This document shows positions 6,408 through 8,538 of a DNA stretch of 8,538 nucleotides, piece by piece. Under the pieces are notes generated by a model. The model was not told the DNA's origin. It saw only the letters and a list, made by a program, of their open reading frames with translations, and did not search any database. Each line of letters starts with the position of its first letter. Position 1 is the first letter of the stretch. Source of the DNA: Candidatus Apopatosoma intestinale. Lineage in GTDB: Bacteria; Bacillota; Clostridia; Oscillospirales; CAG-272. Where the stretch lies: NCBI GenBank assembly GCA_018064545.1, contig JAGHUY010000107.1, positions 1 to 8,538 on the forward strand, written 5' to 3'. A program made the position numbers and the translations under genes.

Positions 6408-7438
6408 TATCTCGCCCCCATTCTGATCCGAGGATCGATGAGACTGTACGAAATGTCGAGGAACACGCCGGCCAGCAAGCTGACGGACGTGAAGATCGCC
6501 ATATCGACGAACAGCACGTTATAGTCCTTGGCATTCAGCGCGGACACGAACAGGCCGCCGATGCCGGGAATGCCGTACAGACCTTCGAGCACCATGGAAC
6601 CGCCCATGATGCCGATAAATTCCGCCAGAATCGACGGGAAGATCGGAACCATGGCGTTGCGGAGCGCGTGTCTGGTGATGGACTGGTTGCGCGTCAGGCC
6701 CTTGGCTCTCGCGAGCAGGAGATAGTCGCTCTCCATGACCTCGCACAGTTCGGCTCTGGTAAACCGGCAATAGCCGCAGATCGAACCGAACGAAAGGCAG
6801 AATACGGGCAGGATGTAGCCGAGGGTCTTCTGCCAGTCGGGGTCAGTCGGATTCGGCCACTGTGTCGGCAGTACCGCGTTCTGATAGCACAGAAGCAACA
6901 TGAGGAACGTGATCAGAACGAAACTCGGTACCGATATGAAAATCATAACCGCCGTCGAAATGACGTGGTCAGTCATTGTATTCTTCTTTAAAGCCGCCCA
7001 GATGCCGAGTGCGATACCGGCCGGTACGGAGATCAGCACGGAAAAGATGTTGATCTTCATGGACGTGATCAGACGTTCCCCGATGATGACCGTGGCCTTG
7101 ACGTTCGGCTCGATGGTCTTGGAAACGCCCCAGTCCCAATGGAGGAAGATGTTCCGCAGCCATGACACATACTGCTGCATGACGGGAACGGAATAATAGT
7201 AGGTCTCCACGCCGGCTTTCGAGGTCAGTTTTTCCACGTAGTTCAGTCCCTCGATCGGCTTATCGGAGGAAAACAGATAGCCGGAATGCTCCTGATCGAT
7301 ATAGAACGCCATTCTCTGCGAATACGTTCCGACAAAGCGTTCGGGCTTCAACATTTTCATAAAAATGAAAGTCAGTGAAAGAATAATGAATGCCGTGATA
7401 ACGGCCAGACCTATTCTTTTCAGGATGTATTTCCACAT
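6407..7438 (-). CDS. oppB: Oligopeptide ABC transporter permease OppB
   Basis: The partner permease that forms the peptide channel with OppC. The 343 residues begin with the typical MWKYILKRIG start and TM1 (about 9-28). An extracytoplasmic stretch of about 85 residues follows, then the remaining membrane segments (about 128-149, 160-184, 207-225, 264-286 and 308-330). The EAA coupling loop DYLLLARAKGLTRNQSITRHALRNAM lies at 238-263, followed by the conserved LEGLYGIPGIGGL block (284-296) and the C-terminal SLIDPRIR. Length is close to the family norm (about 306-340), so unlike OppC it carries no large added domain. The ATG at 7438 has GGGGAGAG 6 nt upstream (7445-7452). Its TAA overlaps the oppC ATG by one base. 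Confidence 0.96.
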   Translation of the reverse strand: MWKYILKRIGLAVITAFIILSLTFIFMKMLKPERFVGTYSQRMAFYIDQEHSGYLFSSDKPIEGLNYVEKLTSKAGVETYYYSVPVMQQYVSWLRNIFLHWDWGVSKTIEPNVKATVIIGERLITSMKINIFSVLISVPAGIALGIWAALKKNTMTDHVISTAVMIFISVPSFVLITFLMLLLCYQNAVLPTQWPNPTDPDWQKTLGYILPVFCLSFGSICGYCRFTRAELCEVMESDYLLLARAKGLTRNQSITRHALRNAMVPIFPSILAEFIGIMGGSMVLEGLYGIPGIGGLFVSALNAKDYNVLFVDMAIFTSVSLLAGVFLDISYSLIDPRIRMGAR

Positions 7439-7467
7439 GATGAACTCTCCCCATTAAAATGCGGAAA

Positions 7468-7495
7468 ATCGTAAGGTAGCAAGATGCCTTACGAT
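7468..7495 (-). terminator. Hairpin upstream of oppB, possible partial terminator or attenuator
   Basis: ATCGTAAGG at 7468-7476 and CCTTACGAT at 7487-7495 form a perfect 9-bp stem with a 10-nt loop. On the minus strand the stem is followed by a short T stretch (TTTTCC), then the oppB ribosome binding site about 15 nt further on. The T tract is short, so it would be a leaky terminator at best. A leaky stop between the binding-protein gene and the permease genes is a common way to make more binding protein than channel. It could also be an mRNA-processing or stability hairpin. Confidence 0.45.
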
Positions 7496-7532
7496 CATTC
7501 CGATATGGGGACCGTCTCATTCAGCGCAGACC

Positions 7533-7641
7533 GAAAAAGCACGGATCAAAGCAGATGTAAAAACAGCAATTATTACGATAATTCTCTGCTTTTTAGGTGA
7601 AAATCCTGTGGATTTTTCCATTTCATTCAATGTGCTTTTTC
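7533..7641 (-). other. AT-rich nested inverted repeats in the oppA-oppB gap
   Basis: A perfect 10-bp inverted repeat, GAAAAAGCAC at 7533-7542 and GTGCTTTTTC at 7632-7641, encloses about 89 nt that contain further symmetries: AAAGCAGA (7548-7555) with TCTGCTTT (7585-7592), AATTAT (7568-7573) with ATAATT (7578-7583) around a TACG loop, and AAAATCC (7600-7606) with GGATTTT (7610-7616) around TGT. The RNA could fold into a branched structure. The stretch is far more AT-rich than the flanking genes. It may be a structured leader of oppBCDF, an attenuator, or a small non-autonomous element. No known riboswitch motif is recognised and no clear promoter is seen. Confidence 0.5.
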
Positions 7642-7643
7642 TA

Positions 7644-7700
7644 TCGCCGTTTTCGCCCCTCGACGTACCGAAGTACGCCTGACGGGGCGAAGAACGACGA
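7644..7700 (-). other. Long hairpin with a UUCG tetraloop just downstream of oppA
   Basis: CGCCCC at 7654-7659 pairs with GGGGCG at 7684-7689. The stem continues outward imperfectly through TCGCCGTT (from 7644) against AACGACGA (to 7700), and inward into CGTAC (7664-7668) with GTACG (7673-7677). On the minus strand the innermost loop reads C(UUCG)G, one of the most stable RNA tetraloops. No T tract follows, so it is not a classical intrinsic terminator. It probably protects the oppA mRNA 3' end from nucleases, or belongs to a dispersed palindromic repeat family. A smaller stem, GACTG/CAGTC at 7711-7723, lies between it and the oppA stop. Confidence 0.6.
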
Positions 7701-7739
7701 TTCTGCATCTGACTGAGGCAGTCCCAAAAGAATCAGGTC

Positions 7740-8538
7740 TTAGTTGATTTCAACAGAAGCGATATAGGCGGGATCTACATGGATGTCGGCAGCGTCTACG
7801 TCGAAGCCGAAGTAAACGTCAACACCGTAGGTGTACTTCGCACCCAAGAACCAAGCGGCATCGGCGGCTTCCACCGTGAAGGTAGCGGTGAATACGCCGT
7901 TCTCCTCGGTCACTTTCCACATCGTGCCCTCGAAGGACTGAACGGAAACTTCGTTGTAATCGGAGTAATTGCCATCATTGGTAGCGTAAATCACAGCGTC
8001 GAGACCGGTGATCTTCACACCGTCCATAGCGGTAACGGTGATCGTACCTTCGATGGAGCCGTCTTCCTTAGCCTTGATGTCGGAATCATAGGTGTACAGG
8101 TCATCCAGAGCGCCGTCTTTCACGGCAACGCCGCTGACACCGGCCTGCTGGAGAGCGTCGAAGGACCAACGCATACCGTTGTAAACGAGGATGTCAGCCA
8201 GAGGATCATTGGTATCCAGACCCCAGTTCAGCGTGAAGCTGCCGGAGATGGACTGGTCGCTGGACAGAACCTCAAAGAAGCCGAGCGGGTCGAGAGAGTT
8301 ACCGGAGATGGAGCCGAAGCCGATATCGAACTGGCCCTGCATCATGGAGTCGTAAGCGAACATATAGGTGTCGCCGACGGAGAAGGTAACGTCGAGTTTG
8401 TATTTGCCGCCGGAAACGGAATCATCGTTGAAGGCAGCCTCCCAGTACTGTTTGACGTACTTGTGGTAGCCTTCCTCGTGAGTCGGGTACATCCAGGCGA
8501 TGTTCAGTTCGATGACGGTCGGGTTCTCTTTGGTGCCG
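7740..8538 (-). CDS. oppA: Oligopeptide-binding protein (OppA-like, SBP family 5), C-terminal part only
   Basis: The open frame runs off the right edge of the window; 265 residues and the TAA stop are visible, beginning GTKENPTVIELNIAW. The signal peptide, lipobox and main ligand-binding lobe lie outside. The segment YVKQYWEAAFND, then MQGQFDIGFGSISGNSLDPLGFFEVLSSDQ and FTLNWG, fits the last part of family 5 peptide-binding proteins, where an FD-x-x-x-G stretch precedes a 'DP-x-x-F' block. The final 110-120 residues are beta-rich (GTITVTAMDGVKITGLDAVIYATNDG, then a WKVTEENGVFTATFTVEAADAAWFLGAKYTYG stretch) and look like an added Ig- or Fn3-like domain rather than the usual C-terminal lobe ending. 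Position ahead of oppBCDF supports the assignment. Peptide specificity cannot be read from this fragment. Confidence 0.85.
   Translation of the reverse strand, partial: GTKENPTVIELNIAWMYPTHEEGYHKYVKQYWEAAFNDDSVSGGKYKLDVTFSVGDTYMFAYDSMMQGQFDIGFGSISGNSLDPLGFFEVLSSDQSISGSFTLNWGLDTNDPLADILVYNGMRWSFDALQQAGVSGVAVKDGALDDLYTYDSDIKAKEDGSIEGTITVTAMDGVKITGLDAVIYATNDGNYSDYNEVSVQSFEGTMWKVTEENGVFTATFTVEAADAAWFLGAKYTYGVDVYFGFDVDAADIHVDPAYIASVEIN

Noticed and set aside
7517..7708. Small minus-strand open frame in the oppA-oppB gap; from an internal ATG at 7621 it would encode 34 residues with one hydrophobic helix
   Set aside because: Neither ATG has a ribosome binding site, the codons are AT-ending unlike the neighbours, and the frame is made up largely of the nested inverted repeats. 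A real small membrane peptide cannot be excluded, but support is too weak to annotate it.
7439..7739. A promoter for oppB in the intergenic gap
   Set aside because: AT-rich blocks are present, but no pair of -35 and -10 boxes at suitable spacing and distance from oppB is convincing.

Overview
The window carries most of one oligopeptide ABC transporter operon, read entirely on the minus strand (right to left): the 3' part of a substrate-binding protein gene (oppA-like, 7740 to the window end), then oppB (6407-7438), oppC (4098-6407), oppD (1907-4096), oppF (694-1914) and a small membrane protein gene of the DUF3899 type (260-697). A strong intrinsic terminator at 225-257 closes the unit. From oppB to the DUF3899 gene, neighbouring genes overlap or are one base apart, so they are almost certainly one transcript with coupled translation. 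oppA is separated from oppB by about 300 bases that hold several hairpins and no convincing gene.

The organism looks like a Gram-positive Firmicute, most likely an uncultured gut Clostridia-type lineage. Reasons: strong AGGAGG-type ribosome binding sites; ATPases whose C-termini follow the streptococcal AmiE/AmiF pattern (as recalled from memory) rather than the enterobacterial OppD/OppF pattern; a DUF3899 protein; and a 'CACCTCATCCGTCAG' motif on the minus strand at the left end that resembles intergenic repeats I recall from Clostridia genomes. Species cannot be named from this window. Coding regions are moderately GC-rich with G/C in third positions; part of the oppA-oppB gap (roughly 7540-7640) is clearly AT-rich.

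Together the genes encode an importer: OppA captures peptides outside the membrane, OppB and OppC form the channel, and OppD and OppF hydrolyse ATP on the inner face. The striking point is that several subunits are enlarged. OppD has about 380 extra, mostly helical residues between its Q-loop and signature motif. OppF has about 85 extra charged residues at a different place, between Walker A and the Q-loop. OppC has an extracytoplasmic loop of about 470 residues with two tandemly duplicated beta-rich modules and a cysteine-rich segment. OppA seems to end in an additional beta-rich domain. The catalytic motifs are intact, so this looks like a working transporter with added inner-face and outer-face modules rather than a decayed one.

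The left end (1-224) has no gene and consists of CGAG-rich, palindromic repeat-like DNA. I see no transposase, CRISPR array, tRNA or rRNA.
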